Source: DAOMFB01 sp963721385
GTDB taxonomy: Bacteria; Acidobacteriota; Thermoanaerobaculia; UBA5066
Assembly (NCBI GenBank): GCA_963721385.1
Contig: CAVRJB010000019.1
Span: forward strand, 496,001-560,000
Reading direction: 5' to 3'
Length of the DNA: 64,000 nt
Every line of letters starts with the position of its first letter. Positions within the stretch are counted from its first letter, which is position 1. Both the position numbers and the translations under genes were made by a program. The notes beneath the pieces were generated by a model. It made no database searches and had not been told where the DNA came from. It worked only from the letters and a program-made list of their open reading frames with translations. This document shows, in pieces, positions 41,629 through 50,379 of the stretch.

Positions 41629-43794
41629 ATGATTTTCCGATTCCGGGCCGGGGCGCGCGCTGCGCTCGTCCTTTCCGTTTCGGCGCTGCTCGCTGCCACC
41701 GCGTCCGGTGAGACCGACGACGGCGAGGTCGAGATCCGGACCGAGAAGGTCGCCGACGGCGTCCCGAAGGCACCCGGAACGAGGAGCGAAAACGTCGTCG
41801 ACACGGTTCACGGCGTCGCCGTGGCCGATCCGTACCGCTGGCTCGAGGACCAGCAGAGCCCCGAGACCCGGGCCTTCATCGAGGCGCAGAACCGTTATGC
41901 GGACGCCCTGCTCTCGGCCGTGCCGGGACGGGCCGCCGTCGTGAAGCGTCTCTCGGAGCTGACGCGCGTCGACACGATGAGCACCCCCATCGAGCAGGGC
42001 GGGCGCTACTTCTACACCTCGCGGAAGAAGGACCAGGAGCTGGCGGTCCTCTGCGTCCGGAAGGATCTGGCCGCGAAGGAGGAGGTCCTCGTCGACCCGC
42101 ACTCACTGAGCCCCGACCGGACCGTCTCGGCGAGCTTCGTCGACGTCTCGGACGACGGAAAGCTCGTGGCGTGGGGCAAGCGGCAGGGAGGCGAGGACGA
42201 GGTGGTCGTCTCGCTCCTCGAGGTCGACACGAAGGCCACGCTTCCGGACGTCTTCCCCCGGGCCCGCTACACGGGCTTCGCGATCACGAAGGACAAGAAG
42301 GCGATCTGGTATGGCCGGCAGACCGAGAAGGGGCCTCGGGTCTTTCACCACACCATGGGGACCGACCCGGCGAAGGACGCGCTCGTCTTCGGCGAGGGAT
42401 GCGGCCCGGGGCAAATCATCGGCGTGGAGACTTCGGAGAACGGCCGCTGGCTCACGATCACCGTCCGCTACGGTTCCTCCGGGAAGACCGAGATCTGGAC
42501 GAAGAATCTCTCGAAGGACGGACCGATCGTCCCGCTGGTCAAGGACCTCGACGCGCAGTTCTTCGGGGAGTTCGGAGGGGACGCCCTCTACGTCCGGACC
42601 GACTGGAAGGCGCCGAACGGGCGGATCCTGAAGATCGATCCGACGAACGCCTCGCCGGCGGCCTGGAAGGAGATCGTCCCGGAGAGTCCGGCCGCGATCC
42701 AGTCGCTCTCCCTCGCCGGCGGGACGCTCTTCGTCCGCGATCTCTCGGACGTCGTGGCGCGAGTCCGGATCTTCGACCCCGCGGGCAGGCCTCTCGGGAC
42801 TCTGCGGCTCCCGGGCCTCGGCTCGGTCTCGGGGATCTCCGGGCGGTGGGCGAGCCCCGAGGCGTTCTATTCGTTCTCATCCTTCAACGTCGCGAACGCG
42901 ATCTACCGGTACGAGGTGGCGGGCGGAAAGGCGTCCGAGTGGTGGCGCGCCGACGTTCCTCTCGACCCCGCGACGCTCGAGGTGAAGCAGGTCTTCTACC
43001 CGTCGAAGGACGGGACGAAGATCCCGATGTTCCTCGTCATGAGGAAAGGCCTCGCCCTCGACGGGACCGCTCCGGCGCTCCTGACGGGCTACGGCGGCTT
43101 CAAGGTGAGCCTCACGCCGCAGTTCTCCGCGAGGGCCGTGGTTTTCGCCGAGCGCGGCGGCGTCTTCGCCGTCCCGAACCTTCGCGGAGGCGGCGAGTAC
43201 GGCGAGACGTGGCACAAGGCCGGGATGCTGGCGAAGAAGCAGAACGTCTTCGATGACTTCACGGCTGCGGCCGAATGGCTCGTGGCGAACAGGTACGCCA
43301 GCGCGTCACGCCTCGCCATCTCCGGCGGGTCGAACGGCGGGCTCCTCGTCGGCGCCGCGCTGACGCAGCACCCCGACCTCTACCGCGCTGTCATCTGCTC
43401 GGTGCCGCTCCTCGACATGGTCCGGTACGACAAGTTCAAGGTGGCGAAGTTCTGGGTCCCGGAGTACGGCGCCGCGGACGACCCGGAGCAATTCAAGGTC
43501 CTTTACGCCTACTCCCCCTATCACCACGTGAAGGACGGGGTGCGGTACCCGGCCGTCATGTTCGTTTCGGGCGACTCCGACACGCGGGTCGACCCGCTCC
43601 ACGCCCGGAAGATGGCCGCGATGATGCAGAAGCAGGCGGCGTCGGTTCCGAACGCGCGGCCCATGCTCCTGCACTACGACACGAAGTCGGGCCACTCGGG
43701 CGGGAAGCCTGTCTCGAAAACCATCGAGGACACCGTGGACGAGCTGCAGTTCCTCGCGTGGCAGCTCGACCTGACGCCGATAAATCCCTTCTGA
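41629..43794 (+). CDS. Prolyl oligopeptidase, S9A family, secreted
   Basis: 721 residues. The signal-like N-terminus (AALVLSVSALLAATAS) is followed by DPYRWLEDQQSPETRAFIEAQN, the usual entry to the beta-propeller. The catalytic domain has TGYGGFKVSLTPQFS, the nucleophile ISGGSNGGLL (Ser568), the acid in SGDSDTRVDP (Asp651) and the base in KSGHSGGK (His689). The enzyme cleaves short peptides after Pro. Its putative signal suggests a periplasmic role, unusual but known in this family from secreted S9 peptidases in soil bacteria. No operon partner is evident. Confidence 0.93.
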   Translation: MIFRFRAGARAALVLSVSALLAATASGETDDGEVEIRTEKVADGVPKAPGTRSENVVDTVHGVAVADPYRWLEDQQSPETRAFIEAQNRYADALLSAVPGRAAVVKRLSELTRVDTMSTPIEQGGRYFYTSRKKDQELAVLCVRKDLAAKEEVLVDPHSLSPDRTVSASFVDVSDDGKLVAWGKRQGGEDEVVVSLLEVDTKATLPDVFPRARYTGFAITKDKKAIWYGRQTEKGPRVFHHTMGTDPAKDALVFGEGCGPGQIIGVETSENGRWLTITVRYGSSGKTEIWTKNLSKDGPIVPLVKDLDAQFFGEFGGDALYVRTDWKAPNGRILKIDPTNASPAAWKEIVPESPAAIQSLSLAGGTLFVRDLSDVVARVRIFDPAGRPLGTLRLPGLGSVSGISGRWASPEAFYSFSSFNVANAIYRYEVAGGKASEWWRADVPLDPATLEVKQVFYPSKDGTKIPMFLVMRKGLALDGTAPALLTGYGGFKVSLTPQFSARAVVFAERGGVFAVPNLRGGGEYGETWHKAGMLAKKQNVFDDFTAAAEWLVANRYASASRLAISGGSNGGLLVGAALTQHPDLYRAVICSVPLLDMVRYDKFKVAKFWVPEYGAADDPEQFKVLYAYSPYHHVKDGVRYPAVMFVSGDSDTRVDPLHARKMAAMMQKQAASVPNARPMLLHYDTKSGHSGGKPVSKTIEDTVDELQFLAWQLDLTPINPF

Positions 43795-43899
43795 AGAGAG
43801 ATTTGAGCGCTCCCGGGGGGAAGAGATGATTCATCTGCGTCCTTCCCCCGCCGCAGCCGGAAGTCCTAGATTCCGGAAGGCGTTAGGGGGTTTCTTGAA

Positions 43900-45303
43900 A
43901 TGCCTGCCGTAACGAAGGAACGCGCCAAGCCGGTCCTTCTTCCCCAGTTCTGCAAGGGATGTGCACGGTGCATCGACGCATGCGCGAAGCACTGCATCAC
44001 GCTCGGCACCGAGATCAACTCGGCGACCGGGCTCATTCCCGTCGAGCTCCACCTCGAAAGCTGCAACGCCTGCGGGCTCTGCATCGACGCCTGTCCCGAG
44101 CCGTACGGGCTGCGCGAGGAGACGCCGCCGGAGGGCGACTTCGAGCTGCAGGACCCGTCGAAGCTCTTCGGGGCCCGGCCGTCGGCGGCGCCCAAGCCCG
44201 TCCGGATCCCGGGCGAGGTGATCCCGCTCCCGAAGATGGAGCCGCTCGTCCTGAAGGGGACGTACGCCTCGGCCATCGGCGCGATCCTCGCAGGCTGCCG
44301 GCACTTCTTCGGCTACCCGATCACGCCGTCGACGGAAGGGGCGGAGCTGATGGCGAAGCTCCTGCCCAAGCTCGACGGCGTCTTCCTGCAGGCCGTCAGC
44401 GAGGTGGCGACGGTCAACATCATGTACGGCTGCGGCGGGGCCGGCCTGCCCTGCATGACCTTCACCTCGTCGCCGGGTTTCAGCCTGATGGTCGAGGGGA
44501 TCTCCTACATGATCGGCGCCGAGGTGCCGGGCGTCTTCGTGAACGTCATGCGCGGCGGCCCGGGGCTCGGGAACATCGCCCCCGAGCAGGCCGACGTGAA
44601 GCTCTGCTGCCGCGGCCTCGGCCACGGCAACACGCACGGCATCGTCCTCGCGCCGTCGACGCCGCAGGAAATGCTGGACCTGACGATGCTCGCCTTCGAG
44701 CTGTCGTTCGCCTATCGGAACCCGGTCGTCATCGTCTCCGACGGCTATCTCGGCCAGATGACCGGGCGGGTCACGCTGCCGCGGACGATGCTGAAGCCGG
44801 GACTCCCCGAATGGGCCGTCTGGGGCGACCTCATGCACCGCGGCAACCTGATCTCCTCGATCGAGCTCGACGAGCACGACCTCGAGAAGCGGAACGAGCA
44901 GCTGAACGAGAAGTATGCGCGGATCAAGGCGGTCGAGCAGCGGGTGGACCGCTTCCTTTGCGACGGCGCCGACACGCTCGTGATCGCCTTCGGGACGCCC
45001 GCGCGGATGGCCAAGGGCGCCGTCAAGGCGCTCCGCGAGAAGGGGGTCGCGGCGGGGCTCTACCGCCCGGTCACCCTCTGGCCCTTCCCGGTCGACGCCC
45101 TCCTCCCGCTCCTCCCCCAGCTGAAGCGGATCGTCGTCGTCGAGGCGTCGAACGGCCAGCTCGAGGACGAGCTGCGGCTCGCCCTCTCCCACGCGGGCGT
45201 GCCTCTCCCGAGGATCGAGCACCTCCGCCACATGGGCGGTGTCCTGCCGCAACAGAGCGAGATCGTGGATCTCGTCCTCGGCAAGAGCGAGGTGGCGGCA
45301 TGA
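43900..45303 (+). CDS. 2-oxoacid:ferredoxin oxidoreductase alpha subunit with N-terminal ferredoxin domain
   Basis: 467 residues. The first 65 residues hold two 4Fe-4S motifs, CKGCARCIDACAKHC and CNACGLCIDACPEP. The rest is the alpha subunit: GNRAIGAI-like start TYASAIGAILAGCRHFFGYPITPSTE, MTFTSSPGFSLMVEGISYMIGAEVPGV, NVMRGGPGLGNIAPEQAD, and a C-terminal domain with RPVTLWPFP and VEASNGQLEDE. The layout matches 2-oxoglutarate or pyruvate:ferredoxin oxidoreductase, which reduces ferredoxin while making acyl-CoA. The stop overlaps the beta/gamma gene by ATGA. The gene heads the long co-directional run 43900-52794. Confidence 0.9.
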   Translation: MPAVTKERAKPVLLPQFCKGCARCIDACAKHCITLGTEINSATGLIPVELHLESCNACGLCIDACPEPYGLREETPPEGDFELQDPSKLFGARPSAAPKPVRIPGEVIPLPKMEPLVLKGTYASAIGAILAGCRHFFGYPITPSTEGAELMAKLLPKLDGVFLQAVSEVATVNIMYGCGGAGLPCMTFTSSPGFSLMVEGISYMIGAEVPGVFVNVMRGGPGLGNIAPEQADVKLCCRGLGHGNTHGIVLAPSTPQEMLDLTMLAFELSFAYRNPVVIVSDGYLGQMTGRVTLPRTMLKPGLPEWAVWGDLMHRGNLISSIELDEHDLEKRNEQLNEKYARIKAVEQRVDRFLCDGADTLVIAFGTPARMAKGAVKALREKGVAAGLYRPVTLWPFPVDALLPLLPQLKRIVVVEASNGQLEDELRLALSHAGVPLPRIEHLRHMGGVLPQQSEIVDLVLGKSEVAA

Positions 45304-46721
45304 GCGTCTTCTACGAGAAATTCGAGCGCCACTCCCACGGAGAGGGCCTGAAGGGCCGCGCCACGCACTACTGCCCGGGCTGCGGCCACGGCCTCGCCCA
45401 CAAGTACCTCGCCGACGCGATCGAGGAGCTGGGGGTCCAGGACCGGACGGTCGCCATCTCTCCCGTCGGCTGCTCCGTCTTCCTCTACTACTACTTCGAC
45501 GTCGGCAACTCTCAGGCGGCGCACGGCCGGGCCCCGGCGGTCGCGCTCGGCCACAAGCTCGCGAACCCCGAGGCGGTCGTCATCTCGTACCAGGGCGACG
45601 GCGACCTCGCGTCGATCGGCCTCGCCGAGATCGTCTGGGCCGCGCAGATCGGCCTTCCGATCACCGTGATCTTCGTGAACAACGCCATTTACGGGATGAC
45701 CGGCGGCCAGATGGCGCCGACGACCCTGATGGGGCAGAAGACGGCGACGAGCCCGTTCGGCCGCGATCGGGGCGCCGGCCCGCCGATGAAGATGGCCGAG
45801 CTGGTGTCGCAGCTCGAGGCGCCCGTCTACGTCGAGCGCGTCGCTCTCTTCGACGCGAAGCAGAGGATCCGGGCGCAGAAGGCGATCCTCAAGGCGCTGA
45901 GAAACCAGGTCGAGGGGCGCGGCTTCTCGTTCGTCGAGGTTCTGGCGGAGTGCCCGACCCACCTGAAGCGAACCCCGGAGGAGACCGAGAAGTGGGTCAA
46001 GGAGCAGATGCTCCCGGTCTTCCCCCTCGGCGTGAAGAAGGACGTCGTCGCCGAGCCGTGGTTCCGGACGAACCACCCGATCTTCGACCCGAAGAAGGTC
46101 GCCGAGATCGTCGGCGGAACGGAGGAGGAGCGCCCCCGCTTCGCGCTCGGGTTCCCCGCCCACCTGAACGCCCACGATGTCTCCCTGAAGCTCGCGGGCT
46201 CGGGGGGCGACGGCGCGCAGACGGCCGCCATGCTCATCTCGGTTGCCGCCATCAACGAGGGGTTCGACGCCACGCACATCCCGAGCTACGGCCCGGAGTC
46301 GCGCGGCGGCACGTCGTACGCCGACGTCCACGTCGCGGCCGAGGAGGTTCTCTCGCCGGCCGCGCCAAAGCCCGACGTCCTGATCGCCTTCAACGCGCCG
46401 AGCCTGGCGAAGTTCGGGCCGACCGTCCCGGCGGGTGGGACGATCCTCTACGACAGCTCGGTCGTGGCCCAGGTTCCGCCGCTCGACCCGCGTGTCAGGG
46501 TCCTCGGCGTGCCGTTCACCGAGATCGCGGTGACCCTGGGGAAGGCCGTCGTCAAGAACATCGTGGCGCTCGGGGCGCTTCAGGCCGCCACGAACATCTT
46601 CCCCAAGGAGACGTTCCTGACAGCCGTCCGCGAGGCGCTGAAGGAAAAGGCCGCGCTCGTCCAGCTGAACGAGGCCGCGTTCGCAGCCGGCATGAAGGCG
46701 CTCGCGCCGGTGACGATGTGA
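45300..46721 (+). CDS. 2-oxoacid:ferredoxin oxidoreductase beta-gamma fusion
   Basis: 473 residues. The beta part begins HYCPGCGHGLAHKY, then SPVGCSVFLYYYFDVGN and the thiamine diphosphate site SYQGDGDLASIGLAEI..FVNNAIYGMTGGQ. The gamma part follows near residue 280 (RFALGFPAHLNA, GSGGDGAQTAAMLISVAA, YGPESRGGTSYADVHV). A fused beta-gamma chain with a separate ferredoxin-alpha chain is a recognised layout for this enzyme family. Reduced ferredoxin would be the main product. The nine-haem cytochrome and cytochrome b genes downstream might be alternative electron outlets, which is inference from order only. Confidence 0.9.
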   Translation: MSVFYEKFERHSHGEGLKGRATHYCPGCGHGLAHKYLADAIEELGVQDRTVAISPVGCSVFLYYYFDVGNSQAAHGRAPAVALGHKLANPEAVVISYQGDGDLASIGLAEIVWAAQIGLPITVIFVNNAIYGMTGGQMAPTTLMGQKTATSPFGRDRGAGPPMKMAELVSQLEAPVYVERVALFDAKQRIRAQKAILKALRNQVEGRGFSFVEVLAECPTHLKRTPEETEKWVKEQMLPVFPLGVKKDVVAEPWFRTNHPIFDPKKVAEIVGGTEEERPRFALGFPAHLNAHDVSLKLAGSGGDGAQTAAMLISVAAINEGFDATHIPSYGPESRGGTSYADVHVAAEEVLSPAAPKPDVLIAFNAPSLAKFGPTVPAGGTILYDSSVVAQVPPLDPRVRVLGVPFTEIAVTLGKAVVKNIVALGALQAATNIFPKETFLTAVREALKEKAALVQLNEAAFAAGMKALAPVTM

Positions 46722-46737
46722 CGGGGAGGAGAGAGCC

Positions 46738-47022
46738 ATGAGCGACGGAAAGGTCACCGTGTCCCTGACGGGAGAAGAGTGGAAGCTCGTCTCCGCGCTC
46801 CGGGGGATCCCTCCCTCGCTCCTCCGCGAGAAGACGATGGCCGCCGTGGAGGCGCTCGTCGAGTACGCCCGGGAGCCGAGGTGCTCCGAAATGCAGGCGG
46901 ACGGCGTCCCCTGCGAGACCGTCACGGCGCTCTGCGAGCAGTGTCTCCACGTCACGTGGCTCGTCGACAGCCTGAGGCAGCGGACGCTCGAGGCCCGGCG
47001 GCAGATCGGCGCCTCCACCTGA
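46738..47022 (+). CDS. Small Cys-containing protein of unknown function
   Basis: 94 residues. It begins KVTVSLTGEEWKLVSALRGIPPSLLREKT and is mostly helical, with a Cys cluster CSEMQADGVPC then LCEQCLHV that could bind a metal. I do not recognise the family. It lies 16 bases after the oxidoreductase gene and 65 bases before the nonaheme cytochrome gene, so it may belong to the same transcript. Confidence 0.6.
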   Translation: MSDGKVTVSLTGEEWKLVSALRGIPPSLLREKTMAAVEALVEYAREPRCSEMQADGVPCETVTALCEQCLHVTWLVDSLRQRTLEARRQIGAST

Positions 47023-47087
47023 GTCAATTGCTCCATGGACGCCCGGGGCGGTTCCGGGCGAGCCTGACGCGGGAGGGTGCCACGCCG

Positions 47088-48140
47088 ATGCGTCCCGTTC
47101 TCGTCCTGTCCTTCCTCGTCGCGTGCCTCCTCGGCGCGCCGGCGCGGGCCGCCGAGTCGCCAAAGGACGAGGTGGACACCTGCCTCTCCTGCCACGGCGA
47201 GAAGGGGATGGAGAAGAAACTCCCGAGCGGCGAGACGCAGGGCGTCTACGTCGACCGGGCCGGCTTCGAGAAGTCCGTCCACGGCGCCAAGCTGGGGTGC
47301 ACCGGGTGTCATCCCGGCTACCAGGAGATGCCGCACCCGGACCACCCGGCGAAGAGCCGCGCGGAGTTCCAGGCCAGCTTCCGCGACCTCTGCAAGAGCT
47401 GCCACTTCGCGAACTACACGAAGGCGCTCGACAGCGTCCACTTCGCGGCCCTCTCCAGCGGCAACACGTCGGCGCCGTTCTGCGGCGACTGCCACGGCGC
47501 GCATGACATCTCGAAGCCGAACGAGCCGCGGACGAAGATTTCCGAGACCTGCTCGGGCTGCCACTCGTCGGAGGCCGAGGCGTTCGCGAAGAGCGTCCAC
47601 GGACAGGCGCTGGCGAAAACGAACAGCCCCGACGTCCCCGTCTGCACCGACTGCCACAAGTCCCACGCCATCCACGATCCGAAGAGCCAGGCGACGCGGC
47701 TCAGCTCGCCGGAGACCTGCGCGGCCTGCCACCGGGACGAGAAGAAGATGGCGAAGTACGGCCTCTCCGCGAAGGTCTACCAGACCTACGTCGGGGACTT
47801 CCACGGCCGGAGCGCATCGCTCTACGCCGGGCAGTCGAAGGCCGCCGAGAAGGTCATCGCCGTCTGCACCGACTGCCACGGCTCGCACGAGATCACCCGA
47901 ACGGATGACGCGAACTCGGCGGTTCTGAAGACGAACCTCCAGAAGACCTGCGCGAAGTGCCACGCGGGGGCGCCCCCGAACTTCCCGGCGGCATGGCTCT
48001 CGCACTACGAGCCGAGCCCGAAGCGGGCGCCGCTCGTCTGGGCGACCGCCTTCTTCTACAAGATCCTGATCCCCCTGATGATCGGAGGGCTCGTCCTGCA
48101 GATCCTCCTTCACCTCTGGAGGGTCGTGGTGAACAAATGA
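47088..48140 (+). CDS. Nine-haem cytochrome c3/NrfB-like, membrane tethered
   Basis: 350 residues. The signal peptide is VLVLSFLVACLLGAPARA. Nine CxxCH sites are seen: CLSCH, CTGCH, CKSCH, CGDCH, CSGCH, CTDCH, CAACH, CTDCH, CAKCH. A C-terminal transmembrane helix (FFYKILIPLMIGGLVLQILLHLW) holds the protein to the inner membrane. The haem domain lies outside. Similar layouts carry electrons from the quinone pool or from a cytochrome b to a periplasmic oxidoreductase. The ATGA overlap with the cytochrome b gene at 48137 supports a two-protein complex. Confidence 0.9.
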   Translation: MRPVLVLSFLVACLLGAPARAAESPKDEVDTCLSCHGEKGMEKKLPSGETQGVYVDRAGFEKSVHGAKLGCTGCHPGYQEMPHPDHPAKSRAEFQASFRDLCKSCHFANYTKALDSVHFAALSSGNTSAPFCGDCHGAHDISKPNEPRTKISETCSGCHSSEAEAFAKSVHGQALAKTNSPDVPVCTDCHKSHAIHDPKSQATRLSSPETCAACHRDEKKMAKYGLSAKVYQTYVGDFHGRSASLYAGQSKAAEKVIAVCTDCHGSHEITRTDDANSAVLKTNLQKTCAKCHAGAPPNFPAAWLSHYEPSPKRAPLVWATAFFYKILIPLMIGGLVLQILLHLWRVVVNK

Positions 48141-48877
48141 AGGACTACCTCGTCCGGTTCTCGCTCAGGCAGCGCGTCGAGCACCTCTCCGTGATGCTCC
48201 TCTTCACGGTACTCGCGGTGACGGGATTCCCGCAGAAGTTCTACGAGGCGGGCCTGTCGCACGCGATCGTCAATGCCGTCGGCGGCCTCGACCGCGTCCG
48301 CTACCTGCATCGATTCGCCGGCATCCTCTTTTCCGTCGCGACGGTCGTCCACATCGTCGTGGCGACGCTGACGGTGCTCCTGCGCCGCACGGGCCTCACG
48401 ATGGTGCCGACGAAGCAGGATTTCCGGGACTCCATCCAGCAGATCGGCTGGTACCTCGGGCTCGCGAAGGAGCCGGCGAAGTTCGACCGTTACGACTATC
48501 GGCAGAAGTTCGAGTACTGGGGGATGGTCATCGGCAGCCTCGTCATGGTCGTGACCGGGCTCGTCCTGTACCTGCCCATTCCCTTCACGCGGCTCTTCCC
48601 CGGCGAGCTCGTGCCCGTGGCGCTCGTCGCGCACAGCAACGAAGGGCTGATGGCGTTTCTCGTCGTCATCACCTGGCACATCTACAACGCGCACCTTTCG
48701 CCCGACGTCTTCCCGTTCGACACGGCGATCTTCACCGGGAAGATCAGCCGGGAACGGATGCACCACGAGCACCCGCTCGAGCTGGCGCGGATCGAAGGGG
48801 AGACGCACCCGGCGCCGCACCCTCCCGCCACCGGGAGGGGAAGCGCGCCGCCCCCGGCGCCGGCCGGGAATGCCTGA
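48137..48877 (+). CDS. Cytochrome b561-type membrane subunit (formate dehydrogenase gamma-like)
   Basis: 246 residues with about four membrane helices. Haem-ligand histidines lie in LRQRVEHLSVMLLFTVL, YLHRFAGILFSVATVVHI and VAHSNEGLMAFLVVITWHIYNAH, matching the cytochrome b561/FdnI bis-haem group. The C-terminus adds a His-rich and Pro-rich tail (MHHEHPLE, HPAPHPPATG). It should exchange electrons between quinone and the periplasmic nonaheme cytochrome of the overlapping gene. The end overlaps the next gene by 8 bases. Confidence 0.88.
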   Translation: MKDYLVRFSLRQRVEHLSVMLLFTVLAVTGFPQKFYEAGLSHAIVNAVGGLDRVRYLHRFAGILFSVATVVHIVVATLTVLLRRTGLTMVPTKQDFRDSIQQIGWYLGLAKEPAKFDRYDYRQKFEYWGMVIGSLVMVVTGLVLYLPIPFTRLFPGELVPVALVAHSNEGLMAFLVVITWHIYNAHLSPDVFPFDTAIFTGKISRERMHHEHPLELARIEGETHPAPHPPATGRGSAPPPAPAGNA

Positions 48878-49796
48878 GGCGCTGCCGGCCCTCCTGATCC
48901 AGTCGGCCGCCGCCGCCGGCCTCGGCGCGGCGCTCGTGGCGCTCTGGAAGGTGGGAGACCCGCGCGAGCGGCTCCGCATCTGGCTACTCGCGTTGGTGCT
49001 GCCGCCCGTCCTCGCCCCGCTCTTCTCCTCGGCGGCGCCGTTCCGTTCCGGTCCGGCCTTCCGGGAGCACCTGGCGCTCTTCGACGCGTCCCGCTGGCGG
49101 GACCTCTCGGTCGGCCCGGTCAGGCTCGACCTCCTCGTCGTGGCGGCGGCCGCGCTCGTCGGAGCCGTCCTTTTCCTCCGCGACCTCCTCCCGCTCCTGG
49201 CCCGGTCGGAGAAGGCCGGCCCCCCTGCGTCGCCCGAAGCGGTCAGCCTCGTCCGGGAGCGCGTGGCGACGTTCGCGGCCTTTTTCGGCTCCGCGCCGCC
49301 GGAGGTCGTCGTGACCTCCGACGAGGAGCCGTACCTCCTCTGCCGCGGAGCCAGGCGGCCGGCGGTCGTCGTGTCGGTGGGCGCTGTCCGCTCCCTGACC
49401 CCCGGCGAGCTGGACGCCGCCCTCGCGCACGAGGTCGCTCACGCCGCCTGGGGCCACGTCCGCCTCGGCTGGGCGCTGATGGGCGCCCGGGCTCTCGTCG
49501 TCTGGAACCCGGTGGCCCAGGTCCTCGGCCGGACGGCCGTGCTCGAGCTCGAGCGCGCCGCCGACGACGCCGCGATCGCCGCGACCGGCCGCGCGGAGGA
49601 GCTGGCGTCGGCCCTCGCCAAGCTCGCGGGAGTCACGCTCGGAAAGGACCTGCCGGGGACGGCACGGAGGACGCCGGCGCAGGGACGCCTCGGGCGCCTG
49701 TCGGAAGGTTCAGCCGACGCTCTCCCGTCGCTTCGGAGCTTGCGCGTTTCCCTGGCGGCGGCCTCCATCGCCTTGACCGCCTTCTTCGTGGTGTGA
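48870..49796 (+). CDS. M56/M48-like membrane metallopeptidase
   Basis: 308 residues. Membrane segments near residues 8-28, 36-53, 88-106 and the C-terminus surround a peptidase domain with the zinc site LAHEVAHAAW (HEVAH) and a later Glu in ELERAADDAA (E-x-x-x-D/A-D pattern). This resembles the BlaR1/M56 peptidase domain, but no sensor domain or BlaI repressor gene is present. The gene overlaps the cytochrome b gene by 8 bases and precedes a two-component system, so a link to sensing or membrane-protein quality control is possible. Confidence 0.78.
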   Translation: MPEALPALLIQSAAAAGLGAALVALWKVGDPRERLRIWLLALVLPPVLAPLFSSAAPFRSGPAFREHLALFDASRWRDLSVGPVRLDLLVVAAAALVGAVLFLRDLLPLLARSEKAGPPASPEAVSLVRERVATFAAFFGSAPPEVVVTSDEEPYLLCRGARRPAVVVSVGAVRSLTPGELDAALAHEVAHAAWGHVRLGWALMGARALVVWNPVAQVLGRTAVLELERAADDAAIAATGRAEELASALAKLAGVTLGKDLPGTARRTPAQGRLGRLSEGSADALPSLRSLRVSLAAASIALTAFFVV

Positions 49797-49806
49797 GGAT
49801 GCCGCC

Positions 49807-50379
49807 GTGACGCGTGCGACCACAGCGGCGCCGTCGCTCCGCGACGTGGCGCGGCTCCTCGGCGCGTACCTCGGCGCCGTCGCCGGGATTTCGGCGGCGC
49901 TCCTCGTCCTCGACTCGGTCCCGGCGCTCCTCCTCGGCGGCGCGCGCGGCGTGACGGTGCACCCGGCGGTCGATGCCGCCGAGAGCGCCGTCGGGGCGCG
50001 CCTTCTCGTCCCCGTCTACTTTCCGGAGAGCTACCGCTGGCCGCCCCGACTCGTCCGGACCGCGGCGGCGCCCACCCGGGCGGCGGCGCTGACGCTCGCC
50101 TCGCGCGACGGCCGCCGGCCGGATCTCGTCATCGTCCAGTCGCTCGACGGCGACCTTCCCGTCCCGGCGAAGCTCCTGCCGCCGGGTCCGGAGACGCACC
50201 ACGTGGTGGTCGACCTCGACGGGACGCCGGCCACGCTGACCGACGTCCTGCTCCCCCCGGACGGGACGTTCTACGATCTCTCGTTCGTCGCCGCCGGCCG
50301 GCGGGTCGTCTTCCGCTTCCAGGGTCCGCCGGAGGAGGTGCTGAAGATGGCGGCCAGCGTGACGGGGAGGGCGCGATGA
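49807..50379 (+). CDS. Membrane-anchored protein of unknown function
   Basis: 190 residues from GTG 49807. One membrane segment near the start (LLGAYLGAVAGISAALLVL) is followed by an exposed domain: PVYFPESYRWPPRLVRTA, APTRAAALTLASRDGRRPDLVIVQSLDG, THHVVVDLDGTPATLTDVLLP, YDLSFVAAGRRVVFRFQG. The VYFPESYRWPP entry recurs in periplasmic proteins that sit beside sigma/anti-sigma or two-component genes. It overlaps the histidine kinase gene by ATGA, so it could be a partner sensor. No family is assigned. Confidence 0.6.
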   Translation: MTRATTAAPSLRDVARLLGAYLGAVAGISAALLVLDSVPALLLGGARGVTVHPAVDAAESAVGARLLVPVYFPESYRWPPRLVRTAAAPTRAAALTLASRDGRRPDLVIVQSLDGDLPVPAKLLPPGPETHHVVVDLDGTPATLTDVLLPPDGTFYDLSFVAAGRRVVFRFQGPPEEVLKMAASVTGRAR

